This document shows positions 42,372 to 52,028 of a stretch of DNA of 64,000 bases, one piece after another (within the stretch, counting starts at the first letter, position 1; the number at the start of each line of letters is the position of its first letter). The stretch covers positions 2,480,001-2,544,000 of the forward strand of contig NZ_CP192056.1 in the NCBI RefSeq assembly GCF_050942215.1, read 5' to 3'. This stretch comes from Sphaerimonospora sp050942215 (GTDB lineage Bacteria; Actinomycetota; Actinomycetes; Streptosporangiales; Streptosporangiaceae). A program made the position numbers and the translations under genes. The notes below the pieces were generated by a model, which was not told the origin of the DNA, made no database searches, and saw nothing but the letters and a program-made list of their open reading frames with translations.

Positions 42372-45300
42372 GTGAGGCCGACGCTGGCCGCCGAGGAGTT
42401 GCGGCAGAGTCTGACGCAGTACCTCACCACCACGTTCGCGCTGGCCGACCGGCCCGTTCGGGATGCCCTGAAACGGTTCCTCAACCATCCTGAGCAGGGC
42501 ATCTTCCGCGGTCCTTACCTGCGCATCCGCACCCCGTTCCGGACGGCGGACGACGGCTGGCGCAAGACCCTGGAGTGGGCGCCGGCGGGCTTCTCGCCGT
42601 ACCGGCACCAGGCGAAGGCGTTCGAACGGCTCAGCACGGTCGGCAAGAGGGCAGAACCGACGCTGATCACGACCGGCACCGGCTCGGGCAAGACCGAGTC
42701 GTTCCTCATCCCGGTGCTGGACCACTGCCGCCGGGAGCGGGCCGACGGGCGCGGCGGCGTCAAGGCCGTCCTGCTGTATCCGATGAACGCCCTGGCCGCG
42801 GACCAGGCCCACCGCATCAGCGGCTACCTTCAGCGGCCGGAGCTGCGCGACGTGACCGCCGCCCTCTACATCGGCGACACCCCGGAGGTCGGCTACCCGA
42901 AGGTGATGACGCAGCGCTCGGAGATCCGCCGCAACCCGCCGGATGTGCTCATCACCAACTACAAGATGCTCGACCTGCTGCTCCAGCGGTCCGACGACCT
43001 GCCGCTCTGGCGGGACGCCGAGATCGCCTACGTGGTGGTCGACGAGTTCCACACCTACGACGGCGCGCAGGGCACCGACGTGGCCATGCTGCTGCGCCGG
43101 CTGGCCGCCGCGACCGGCCACGCCCGGCCGGGCCGGCCGCTCGGCGACATCTGCCCGGTCGCCACCTCCGCCACCCTGGGCGAGAACGGCCCCGGGCACG
43201 GAGACCCGGTGGGGCGGGGTGGGAGCGTCATCCGCGAGGTCGCCCAGCAGGTTTTCGGTGTGGCGTTCCCCGTGGATTCCGTGATCGGCGAGGATCGGCT
43301 CACCGCCGAGGAGTTCATCGGCGACATCGACGTCACGCTCCCACTGCCCGGCCCCGACGACCTCATCGCCTGTGGCGACCCGCTGCGCGACTCCACGGCG
43401 ATGGACGAGCTGGCCACGGCCGTCACCGGCAGGGCCGGGCTCGGCCCGCAGGATCTGGGGGAGGTGCTCCGCCGGCACATCCTCACCCAGGCCGTGCTCG
43501 ACGTGCTCGGTGGCGAGCCGCGCACCTTCGACGAGATGCTGGACCTGCTGCCCCGGCGCGGCGCCTACAACTGGGGCGCCGCCATCCGCGACAACCCGGC
43601 CCGGGCGGCCACCGCGCTGGCCCGGTTCGTCGCGCTGCTCTCGTGCGCCCGCGACCCCGAGGACACCGACGACGTCGGCAGGCGGCCGAGACGACCATTC
43701 CTGCTGGTCGAAACGCACATGTGGGTGCGTGCGGTCTCGCGGCTGCTCCGCCTGGTGCATCACACCCCGGCCTTCGCGTGGATCGGCGAGCCGCTCGTGA
43801 TGGACGCCGACTCGACGTTCAACCCGCTCGACAAGACCCGGCTCCCGGCCGTCTACTGCCGCCACTGCGGCCGCTCCGGCTGGGCCGCGTTCTCGCCGGA
43901 GCGTGACCCGGAGCAGTTGGTCACCACGCCGGAGAGGATCTACCGGGCGAACGTCGGCGCGGAGAAGAAGCGGGTCAGGCCGCTGATCCAGGCGACCGAG
44001 CGCGAGGTGGCGGCGGCGGTACGGAACCTCGCCGTCCTCGACGGACAGCGGGTCCGGCCCTACGACCCGGCGAGCGACGCCTACGGCGAGGGCGACATCG
44101 TCTTCGTGCTGACCGACCTGCGCACCACTCCGGAGGCGCTCAACGCCGCCGAGCAGGACCGCTGCCCGGCGTGCGAGATGGATGAGGGCATCCGCTTCCT
44201 CGGTTCCGGCCTGGCCTCGCTGGCCTCGGTGGTCGTCACGCAGCTGTTCGCCGGCGGCCAACTGGAGCCGGAGCAGCGCAAGACCCTGCTCTTCAACGAC
44301 TCCGTGCAGGATGCCGCCCACCGCGCCGGGTTCGTCGCCAACCGCTCCTACGCCTTCTCCCTGCGCCGGCTGCTCACCTCCCGGCTGGACGGAGAGGCGC
44401 CGATCCTGCTCAACGATCTCATCGGCGATCTGGCGGCGGCGGCCAGCGAGGCCGGGGTGCTGCCCGCGGTCGTCCCGCCCGACCTGCACGATCGCCCGGA
44501 GATCGACGCGATCCTGGCCGAGGAGAGCGAGGGCGGCCCCGACACGTGGAACCTCATCGGGGAGCGGCTGGCGTTCGCCACCGTCATGGAGCTCGGCCTG
44601 CGCTCGCGGCAGGGCCGTACGCTGGAGCTCACCCGGACGGCCGCCGCCGAGGTCGTGCTCGCCTACCCGATGAGGATCGCCGAGCTGGCCAGAGACGTGC
44701 ACACGGCGACCTCCGGCCTGGTCGAAACGCAGACCGACGAGCGTTATCTCGTCTTCGTCCGCGGCCTGGTGGAACGGCTCCGGTACCGGGGAGCGATCAA
44801 GCACGCGTGGCTCGACAGGTGGATCGGCAACGCCGGGACCAGCCGCTACAACGCCATCTGGGGCCGCCGCCCGGACGGCATGCCCGCGTTCCCCCGCGGG
44901 GTCGGCGCCCCGACGTTCCTGCTCGACCGGCTCAAGCGGAAATCGGAGTTCGACCGGATCGACGCCGACCAGGGCTGGCCGCAGGACTGGGCCGCCCGCT
45001 GCCTAGGCCTGACCAGGGGCCAGGCCGGCGATTACCTGTCCCGGCTGCTTCCCCTGCTGGCCGTGGAGGGCGTGGTCGCCAAACGCACCGCGGACGACGG
45101 CTCCACCGGCGTGTACGGCCTGCAGCCCGGCCACATCCAGGTGCACCTGCTCGGAGACGAACATGTCGACGACGCCGGGATCGGCTGCGACCGGTGCGCC
45201 TGGCAACAGACCGTTCCGCCCCATCTCGTCGGCGACTGGTACGGCCAGCCGTGCCCCCGCTACCGTTGCGGCGGCACCCTGACCGAGCACGGCACCCGCG

Positions 45301-48300
45301 ATCACCGGACCGACTACTACCGCCGGCTCTACCTGGGTGAGGGGGTGATCCGGGTCGTCACCGCCGAGCACACCGGGGCGCTCACCCGCCGCCAGCGTGA
45401 GCAGACCGAGGAGCGCTTCCGCGAGGGCACCCGCTACAGCGACCCCAATGCGCTGTCCTGCACGCCCACACTGGAGCTGGGCATCGACATCGGTGATCTG
45501 TCCGCGGTCATTCTCGCCTCGCTGCCGCCGGGACCGGCGAACTATGTGCAGCGGGTCGGCCGGGCGGGCCGTCGTACCGGGAACGCGTTCCTGGTCACCA
45601 TGGTCGGCAGGTCCCCCCGTGACCTTTACTTCCTGGAGGAGCCGCGCGACATGATCGCCGGTGAGATCGTCCCGCCCGGCAGCTACCTGTCGGCCGTGGA
45701 GATCCTGCGCCGGCAGTACGTCGCCCACCTGGTCGACCTGTGCGCTCGCGACCGGGTGCCCGGCGTTCCCGCGCTACCCCGGCGGGCATCGGCGCTGTTC
45801 GGCGAGACCGGCTGGCTCGCCGGGTTCACCGCCGCCGCGCAGGCGTCCGGCGCTGCACTCGTCGGAGGGTTCCTCGACCTGTTCGGCGACGCGGTGAGCG
45901 AGGCGGCCGCCGCCCGCCTGCGGGCCTTCGCCATGGGCGGGCTGGAGGAGACCGTGGCGGAAGCCGAGCGGGTGTGGAACCGGCGCCTGGACGACCTGCG
46001 CGAGCGGCTGGGCGTGATCGACGCCACCTCCGAGACGCTTGTGGAGTCCGACCCGAGCCAGCACGCGATCAAGCGGTCGCTGGCGGCCGAGCGGCGGGCC
46101 GTGGCCCGGCTGATCGGCGAGATCGGCAGAGAGAACGCGCAGGGCGCGCTGGTCGAGCTCGGCCTGTTGCCGAACTACTCCCTCATCGACGCCACCACCA
46201 CCCTGGAGGCGACGATCACCTGGGACGAGGAGGTCCCGGGTGGCAGGCGCTACCACAGCGAGGTCCGGGAATACAAGCGTCATGCCGGACTGGCCCTCAC
46301 CGAGCTGGCGCCCGGCAACTCCTTCTACATGCGCGGCTATCAGCACCGGATCAGCGGCCTGGACATCGGCACGCCGTCCCGCCCGGCCTGGGAGGACTGG
46401 CGGGTCTGTCCCGGCTGCGGCCATGTGCGGACCTTCCGGGCGGCCGAGGACACCTCCCCGTGCCCGCGCTGCGGCAGCCGGGAAATCGGCGAGTTGGCCT
46501 CGCTGCACAGGACGCTGCGGCCTGCCCGCGTTACCGCGCACGACCGCCGGGACGACGTGCGGATCCGCGACGACAGCGACGACCGGCAGCGGCGCTACTA
46601 CGAGACCGCCGTCGCGGTCGACGTCGACCCCGCCGACATCGCGCCGGGCTCGTGGCGGCACGGCACGGCCGTCTTCGGCGTCGACTTCACCCGCCGGGCC
46701 GTCATCCGCCGGTTCAACCTGGGCACCGCCCGCTACGACCGGCCGGCGGGAGACCGGTTCGCGGGCGAGCTCGTCCGGCTCAACCCCTTCCACGCCTGCC
46801 CATCCTGCGGTGGTACGACCCTGGACGGCCCACCAGCCTCCGGCGAGTCCGACGGGCTCGTCGCCACCTCGTCGTTCGACCGGTCGCGCAGCCACCACCG
46901 GCCGTGGTGCCCCTTCCGGCGCGCCGCCCACGACACCGAGCACGTCAAGCTGATCCTCGCGCACGAGCTGCACACCGAGGCGCTGCGCATCCTGCTCCCC
47001 ATCGCCACGCTGATGGTCGAGCAGCGCACCGCCTCGTTCCAGGCGGCGCTGATGGCCGGGGTGGCGGCCAGGTACGGCGGCGATCCCGACCACCTCGACA
47101 TCGTCACCGCCACCATGCCCGACCCGGGCACCGGGCGGCAGCGGCGCTTCCTCGTGCTGCACGACGCGCTGCCCGGTGGCACCGGCTACCTGCACCGGCT
47201 CTCCTCGCCCGAGGGCTTCCGCGAGGTGCTCACCGCGGCGTATCGGATCGTGGCGGAGTGCCGCTGCAAGGAGGAGCGCGACAAGCGGGCCTGCCACCGT
47301 TGCCTGCTCTCCCACGTTCCCGGCAACTTGTACGACAAGGTCAGCCGGGCCGACGCGCTGGAGATGCTCGGCGAGCTGCTCGAGAAGTGGGAGGTCGCGC
47401 CGGTCGCGACAACGGCCGAAATCTCACTGTGGGACCAGGTCGAGAGCGAGCTGGAGGCGCGCTTCCTGGACGGCCTGGAGGCGTGGGCCCGCCGGCCCGA
47501 CACGCGCGCCGCGCTCGCCCGCGGCGAGGTCGTCGACGGCAGGAAGACCGCCGACCTGCGTATCGAAGCACCGGGGATCGAGGGACCGGACGGGGTGATC
47601 CGGCACTGGCGGATGACACTGCAGAACACCATCCGGGGAACCCGGCCCGACGTGCTGTTCCGACTGGTGGACGACGAACCGCAGGAGGTCGCCGTCTACC
47701 TCGACGGCTACGCCTACCACGCCACCGCGGAGATCAACCGGCTGGCCGACGACGCGGACAAGCGGACCCGGCTGCGCGCGCACGGCCGGTTCGTCTTCCA
47801 GCTGACCTGGGAGAACCTTGACGAATGGGAGCAGCGCTCTTTCGCTCCCGACCTGTCCGTCGAGCCGCTGCGCAAGCCGTACATGGGCAATGCCCAGGAA
47901 CAGGCGCGGGGGTTCTACCGGCGCACGGAGCCGGAACGCGACCCGGTCGAGCTGGTGCGCACGGTGTGGACCAACCCGGTGGAGACGCTGCTCGCCTTCC
48001 TCCGCGAGCCCGACCGGCGGCTCTGGCTGCACCGGGCCGAGGCGGTCGTCGCCGGCACGATCCCGGCGCGGCGCGCCATGAGCACATGCGACGCGGGTGC
48101 TGTCGCGGAACGTGTGGCCGCATCCCTACGCGGTGAGGACCTTCCGCCCGGCCCCGGAGGGCCGATCACGGTGTGCTCCACCGTCGACCTGGACGGTGCC
48201 CCCCTCACGGTGGTCCTGGACCGACGCGCAGAACCGGCGTGGAGCGCGTTCACCGTGGTCGACGACCGGGCCGGGACGATCACTGGCGACGAGGAGACGC

Positions 48301-48905
48301 ACCGGCGCCGCTGGGCCGCCTGGTTGTACTGGGGCAACCTGCTGCAGTTCCTCGACGCCGGAGGAGGCGACGGAGGGCAGCTCGCCCTCACCGGCCTGGA
48401 CCTGTTCGATCCGAACCTGCTCGCCGCGGCCGGCGGCGACGGTCACCTGACCATGCTCAGTGGGCTCCCGCTCGACGAGGACCTCCCGGACGGCGCGGTG
48501 TTCGTACCGCGCCCGCCCGCTGCGGACGCCGAAGCCGTACGGCCCGCGACCGAAACCGAGGCGCTCACCGAGGGGGCGGAGACGACCGTGCCGCAGGCAT
48601 GGGAGCAGGTGCTCGACCTCCTCGACCCGGAGGACCCGGTGCTGGCGCTGCTCGCGCACGCTCTCACGGAGCTGGGCGTGTCCGCCCCCGAGGCGGGCTA
48701 CGAGCTCGGTGAGCAGGCCTGGCAGGCCGAGATGGCCTGGCCGCGGGCGAAGGTGGCGGTCGTGCTCGCGGGGGACGACGACGAGGCGCACAAGCGCGAC
48801 GTCGCCTATGCCCAGGCCGGCTGGGATGTACGGATCGCAGGGCGCTGGACGGCTGAGGAACTGGCCGGGCGGATCGGTGCCGATGAAAGGGGAGGGGCTC
48901 GGTGA
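42372..48905 (+). CDS. Giant DEAD-box helicase with DUF1998 and nuclease-like C terminus
   Basis: The 2177-residue protein starts at GTG 42372, with GGGGAGGA upstream. It has helicase domain 1 with TTGTGSGKTESF (about 100) and DEFH (about 223), several Cys-rich zinc sites (CRHCGRSG about 496; CDRCAWQQ about 940; CPGCGHV about 1347; CPSCGG about 1476), helicase domain 2 with TLELGIDIGDL and QRVGRAGRRTG (about 1065), DUF1998 (about 1520-1670, ending CHRCLLSH) and a Vsr/DUF559-like region (about 1690-1830) with TRPDVLF and VAVYLDGYAYHA. The last 60 residues resemble a second degenerate Vsr-like end. DISARM encodes DrmA helicase and DrmB DUF1998 separately; here one chain covers both and adds a nuclease. 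Confidence 0.82.
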   Translation: MRPTLAAEELRQSLTQYLTTTFALADRPVRDALKRFLNHPEQGIFRGPYLRIRTPFRTADDGWRKTLEWAPAGFSPYRHQAKAFERLSTVGKRAEPTLITTGTGSGKTESFLIPVLDHCRRERADGRGGVKAVLLYPMNALAADQAHRISGYLQRPELRDVTAALYIGDTPEVGYPKVMTQRSEIRRNPPDVLITNYKMLDLLLQRSDDLPLWRDAEIAYVVVDEFHTYDGAQGTDVAMLLRRLAAATGHARPGRPLGDICPVATSATLGENGPGHGDPVGRGGSVIREVAQQVFGVAFPVDSVIGEDRLTAEEFIGDIDVTLPLPGPDDLIACGDPLRDSTAMDELATAVTGRAGLGPQDLGEVLRRHILTQAVLDVLGGEPRTFDEMLDLLPRRGAYNWGAAIRDNPARAATALARFVALLSCARDPEDTDDVGRRPRRPFLLVETHMWVRAVSRLLRLVHHTPAFAWIGEPLVMDADSTFNPLDKTRLPAVYCRHCGRSGWAAFSPERDPEQLVTTPERIYRANVGAEKKRVRPLIQATEREVAAAVRNLAVLDGQRVRPYDPASDAYGEGDIVFVLTDLRTTPEALNAAEQDRCPACEMDEGIRFLGSGLASLASVVVTQLFAGGQLEPEQRKTLLFNDSVQDAAHRAGFVANRSYAFSLRRLLTSRLDGEAPILLNDLIGDLAAAASEAGVLPAVVPPDLHDRPEIDAILAEESEGGPDTWNLIGERLAFATVMELGLRSRQGRTLELTRTAAAEVVLAYPMRIAELARDVHTATSGLVETQTDERYLVFVRGLVERLRYRGAIKHAWLDRWIGNAGTSRYNAIWGRRPDGMPAFPRGVGAPTFLLDRLKRKSEFDRIDADQGWPQDWAARCLGLTRGQAGDYLSRLLPLLAVEGVVAKRTADDGSTGVYGLQPGHIQVHLLGDEHVDDAGIGCDRCAWQQTVPPHLVGDWYGQPCPRYRCGGTLTEHGTRDHRTDYYRRLYLGEGVIRVVTAEHTGALTRRQREQTEERFREGTRYSDPNALSCTPTLELGIDIGDLSAVILASLPPGPANYVQRVGRAGRRTGNAFLVTMVGRSPRDLYFLEEPRDMIAGEIVPPGSYLSAVEILRRQYVAHLVDLCARDRVPGVPALPRRASALFGETGWLAGFTAAAQASGAALVGGFLDLFGDAVSEAAAARLRAFAMGGLEETVAEAERVWNRRLDDLRERLGVIDATSETLVESDPSQHAIKRSLAAERRAVARLIGEIGRENAQGALVELGLLPNYSLIDATTTLEATITWDEEVPGGRRYHSEVREYKRHAGLALTELAPGNSFYMRGYQHRISGLDIGTPSRPAWEDWRVCPGCGHVRTFRAAEDTSPCPRCGSREIGELASLHRTLRPARVTAHDRRDDVRIRDDSDDRQRRYYETAVAVDVDPADIAPGSWRHGTAVFGVDFTRRAVIRRFNLGTARYDRPAGDRFAGELVRLNPFHACPSCGGTTLDGPPASGESDGLVATSSFDRSRSHHRPWCPFRRAAHDTEHVKLILAHELHTEALRILLPIATLMVEQRTASFQAALMAGVAARYGGDPDHLDIVTATMPDPGTGRQRRFLVLHDALPGGTGYLHRLSSPEGFREVLTAAYRIVAECRCKEERDKRACHRCLLSHVPGNLYDKVSRADALEMLGELLEKWEVAPVATTAEISLWDQVESELEARFLDGLEAWARRPDTRAALARGEVVDGRKTADLRIEAPGIEGPDGVIRHWRMTLQNTIRGTRPDVLFRLVDDEPQEVAVYLDGYAYHATAEINRLADDADKRTRLRAHGRFVFQLTWENLDEWEQRSFAPDLSVEPLRKPYMGNAQEQARGFYRRTEPERDPVELVRTVWTNPVETLLAFLREPDRRLWLHRAEAVVAGTIPARRAMSTCDAGAVAERVAASLRGEDLPPGPGGPITVCSTVDLDGAPLTVVLDRRAEPAWSAFTVVDDRAGTITGDEETHRRRWAAWLYWGNLLQFLDAGGGDGGQLALTGLDLFDPNLLAAAGGDGHLTMLSGLPLDEDLPDGAVFVPRPPAADAEAVRPATETEALTEGAETTVPQAWEQVLDLLDPEDPVLALLAHALTELGVSAPEAGYELGEQAWQAEMAWPRAKVAVVLAGDDDEAHKRDVAYAQAGWDVRIAGRWTAEELAGRIGADERGGAR

Positions 48906-48960
48906 GTGAGCGGAGCGACCGGGAGAGCGGTATCGCGAACGCGCCGACCAAGGAGGATGC

Positions 48961-51135
48961 GTGAGTAGGGTGACGCTGCGGCTTCTCGACAGGGCCGATA
49001 AGGAGATCCTCAAGCTCCCGCGGGCGGTCAAGGGCGCCATTTACGACTTCCAGCACAAATTCCGGCAGGATCCGGAGAGTCCCGGTCTGCGACTCAAGCA
49101 GCTCAAGGGGCACCCGCGGCTGTACTCGGCCCGGGTGAACCTTGACTACCGGGCGCTGCTGCTGCACGCCGGTGGTGGTGACTACATCCTGGTCGCGGTT
49201 AAACCGCGTCAGGAGGTCTACGACAATCTGGACAAGTTCGCTTATCAGATCAACCCGGTGACGGGCGGCATCGAGTTCCTCGACCTGTTGACCATCGGGG
49301 AGACGGTCACCCCGGTGCCCCCCACGTCGAGTAAGGAGGTTCCGGCGCAGCCGGAACCGCTGTTTGCGAAGTTCTCCGCCGAAGCCCTGCTGGACCTGGG
49401 TGTGGCGGAGCCGCTGCTCGGCCTGATCGCGAAGATCACCACGGAGGACGAACTGCTCGGCCTGATCGCGTACGCGCCGCAGCTCACCGGCGAGGTGCTG
49501 CTCGCGTTGTACGACGGCAAGACGGTCGACGAGGTCATGGACCAGATCACCGCGCCGGTCGCGGTCGAGGAGGCGATCGACGGCGACGACTACCAGGCGG
49601 CGCTCGCCCGGCCCGCCACAGTCGTGACCACGGAGGACACGGCCCTGCAGGAGGTGCTGGAGGAGGGCGACTTCGGGCGCTGGAAGGTGTTCCTGCACCC
49701 CACCCAGCAGAAGATCGTGGAGCGCGCTTACAGCGGCCCGGCCCGGGTTACCGGCGGCCCCGGCACCGGCAAGACGATCGTGGCGCTGCACCGCGTCAAG
49801 CACCTGGTCGAGCGGCTCGGCCCGGGCGAGGGCAAGGATGTGCTGCTGACCACGTTCAACAAGAACCTCGCCGCCGACCTGCGGCGGCGGCTGTTCGACC
49901 TGGCGGGGCAGGAGGTCGTCAAGCGCGTCGACATCGTCAACATCGACAAGCTGGCCGGCGATACCGTCTCGGCCACGCAGGCCGGCACCGGACGGCGGTG
50001 GATCGACGACACCAAGGCCGTCATCGAGTGGCAGGAGCTCCTCGACGAGCTGGGGGAGCACCGGTGGGACCCCGAGTTCCTGCACGCGGAATGGTCGCAG
50101 GTGATCCTCGGTCAGGGGGTCGCGACCCGGGCCGAATATTTCCGCGCCCGCCGGGCCGGGCGTGGCCGTGCGATCAACCGACAGGACCGGGCGGAGATCT
50201 GGCGGCTCGTCGAACGCTACGTGATGCGCCTGGACGAAAAGAAGCTATGGACCATCCGGCAGGTCGCGGAGCGGGCGGCGAACCTGGCGATCGAACGGGC
50301 CCGGGCGGTCGCCTCCTACCAGGCCGACCAGCTCAGCTCGGTGAAGCTGCAGCACGATTCCGGCATCTGGTATCGGAATCCCTACCGCCACATCGTCGTC
50401 GATGAGGCGCAGGACCTCAGCGCGGCGCACTGGCGGATGCTGCGCGCGATGGTCCCCGAAGGCCCCGACGATCTGTTCATCGCCGGCGACACCCACCAGC
50501 GGATCTACACCGATCACGTCTCCCTGGGCAGCCTGGGCATCAACATCCGGGGCAGGTCGTCGAAGCTCACCCTCAGCTACCGCACCACCCAAGAGATCCT
50601 CCGTGCGGCCTGCCGCCTGCTGGGTGATGAGGAGTGGGACGACCTCGACGACGGCAGCGACGACCTGACCGGTTACCGTTCGGTGCTGCGCGGGCCGGCG
50701 CCGGTGCTCACGCCGTACCCCACCTGGGACGCCGAGCTCGACGGGATCGTCGAGCGGGTCAAGGAGTGGGACGGGGGCTCGATCGCGATCTGCGTGCCCG
50801 AACGGTGGATGGTGGCGGAGGTCGAGAACCGGCTGGGCAGAGCAGGCATCGTCGCGGCGTCGATCGGCCCCGACGGGCCGAGGCTCTTCGAAGCGCCCGT
50901 GCATGTGGCGACGATGCATCGTTTCAAGGGCCTGGAATACCAACGCATGGTCCTCGCCGGTGTCGCGGAGGGTGTGGTGCCCGCTCAACGGGTGCTCGCC
51001 TTCGAGCAGGACGACCCGCTGCGCTTCCGCCGGGAGCTGCGGCGCGCCCGGTCGCTGCTCTTCGTGGCCGCCACCCGGGCGCGAGACAGCGTCGTCATGA
51101 GCTGGCACGGCACCAAGAGCAGGTTCCTGCCATGA
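48961..51135 (+). CDS. RelE-like domain fused to UvrD-like helicase
   Basis: The 724-residue protein begins with about 105 residues of RelE/ParE fold (VTLRLLDRADKEILKLP, LKGHPRLYSARVNLDYRALL), a linker, then a superfamily 1 helicase: VTGGPGTGKTIVAL (about 265), VDEAQDLSAAHWRML (about 480), GDTHQRIY, ATMHRFKGLEYQRMVL and FVAATRARDSVVMSW. GTG 48961 has AAGGAGG five bases upstream. Such fusions occur near other defence genes; the RelE part may bind nucleic acid rather than act as a toxin. It overlaps the kinase gene by four bases. Confidence 0.87.
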   Translation: MSRVTLRLLDRADKEILKLPRAVKGAIYDFQHKFRQDPESPGLRLKQLKGHPRLYSARVNLDYRALLLHAGGGDYILVAVKPRQEVYDNLDKFAYQINPVTGGIEFLDLLTIGETVTPVPPTSSKEVPAQPEPLFAKFSAEALLDLGVAEPLLGLIAKITTEDELLGLIAYAPQLTGEVLLALYDGKTVDEVMDQITAPVAVEEAIDGDDYQAALARPATVVTTEDTALQEVLEEGDFGRWKVFLHPTQQKIVERAYSGPARVTGGPGTGKTIVALHRVKHLVERLGPGEGKDVLLTTFNKNLAADLRRRLFDLAGQEVVKRVDIVNIDKLAGDTVSATQAGTGRRWIDDTKAVIEWQELLDELGEHRWDPEFLHAEWSQVILGQGVATRAEYFRARRAGRGRAINRQDRAEIWRLVERYVMRLDEKKLWTIRQVAERAANLAIERARAVASYQADQLSSVKLQHDSGIWYRNPYRHIVVDEAQDLSAAHWRMLRAMVPEGPDDLFIAGDTHQRIYTDHVSLGSLGINIRGRSSKLTLSYRTTQEILRAACRLLGDEEWDDLDDGSDDLTGYRSVLRGPAPVLTPYPTWDAELDGIVERVKEWDGGSIAICVPERWMVAEVENRLGRAGIVAASIGPDGPRLFEAPVHVATMHRFKGLEYQRMVLAGVAEGVVPAQRVLAFEQDDPLRFRRELRRARSLLFVAATRARDSVVMSWHGTKSRFLP

Positions 51136-52025
51136 GGACCGTCGCCGACCGCTACCGGATCACCTCACCCATCGGGCGGGGCGGTATGGGTGAGGTATGG
51201 GAGGGCACCGACCTGCGGCTCAACCGGCCAGTCGCGATCAAGCTGATCAACTCCGATGACTTGACCTCGGAGAAGGATGCACGAAGGCGCTTCCACCGTG
51301 AGGTACGGATCACCGCCCGGCTTCGCCATCCGGGGGTTCCGGTCGTCTATGACTTCGGTGACGACGGTGACCTGTTCATGGTCATGGAGGCGCTGCGCGG
51401 CGACTCGGTCGGCAAGCTGAAGGACGAGGAAGGCAGCCTGCCCGTTCCGTGGGCGGCCTTCATCGCGGCGCAGGTCTGTGCCGTGCTCGCCGCGGCACAC
51501 CGGGCCGATCTGATTCATCGGGACGTCAAGCCGGAGAACCTGGTGCTGTGCCGCGACGGCACCGTCAAGGTGATCGACTTCGGCGTCGCCACCTCGCTCG
51601 GCGCGGGTGAGTTCTCGAAGATCACTCAGTCGGGGCAGATCCCGGGTTCCGCCCGGTACATGGCACCCGAGCTCATCCAAGGAGCGCAGGCCAGCCGTGC
51701 CAGTGACCTTTACACCATCGGGTGCGTCATGTACGAGCTGCTCACCGGCGCGCGGCCGTTCGAATCCAGGGACCTGCTCACTGAGATCGCCCGCAGTCAG
51801 AAGGAGGATCCCCCTCCGATGCACGGAGTTCCCGCCGAATTGGAAGCACTGACACGCGGATTGCTCGCCAAGCGTCCGGAACGACGGCCGGAAAGCGCAG
51901 AGTCGGTCTACCGTCGCCTGCTGCCGTGGATCCACCGGCTGCCCCCGCTCCAGGGCTGGGTCGACCGGGACCTGTCGACGGATCCCGTGCACATGTACTC
52001 AGCGGTCATCTCGAACTTGGAGTGA
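51132..52025 (+). CDS. Ser/Thr protein kinase (second, end of right arm)
   Basis: The 297-residue cytoplasmic kinase is complete: GRGGMGEVW, VAIKLI, HRDVKPEN (about 132), canonical DFG (VIDFGV, about 148) and YMAPELI. There is no membrane or sensor domain. The ATG overlaps the helicase stop by four bases, so it is in the same transcript. It is not a close copy of the kinase at 32324, which has DLG and a different activation loop, so the two kinases probably have different partners. Confidence 0.9.
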   Translation: MRTVADRYRITSPIGRGGMGEVWEGTDLRLNRPVAIKLINSDDLTSEKDARRRFHREVRITARLRHPGVPVVYDFGDDGDLFMVMEALRGDSVGKLKDEEGSLPVPWAAFIAAQVCAVLAAAHRADLIHRDVKPENLVLCRDGTVKVIDFGVATSLGAGEFSKITQSGQIPGSARYMAPELIQGAQASRASDLYTIGCVMYELLTGARPFESRDLLTEIARSQKEDPPPMHGVPAELEALTRGLLAKRPERRPESAESVYRRLLPWIHRLPPLQGWVDRDLSTDPVHMYSAVISNLE

Positions 52026-52028
52026 CTC

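Noticed and set aside
42357..44804. 815-codon minus-strand frame under the DEAD helicase
   Set aside because: Low-complexity Arg/Gly/Val/Gln sequence opposite clear helicase motifs on the plus strand.
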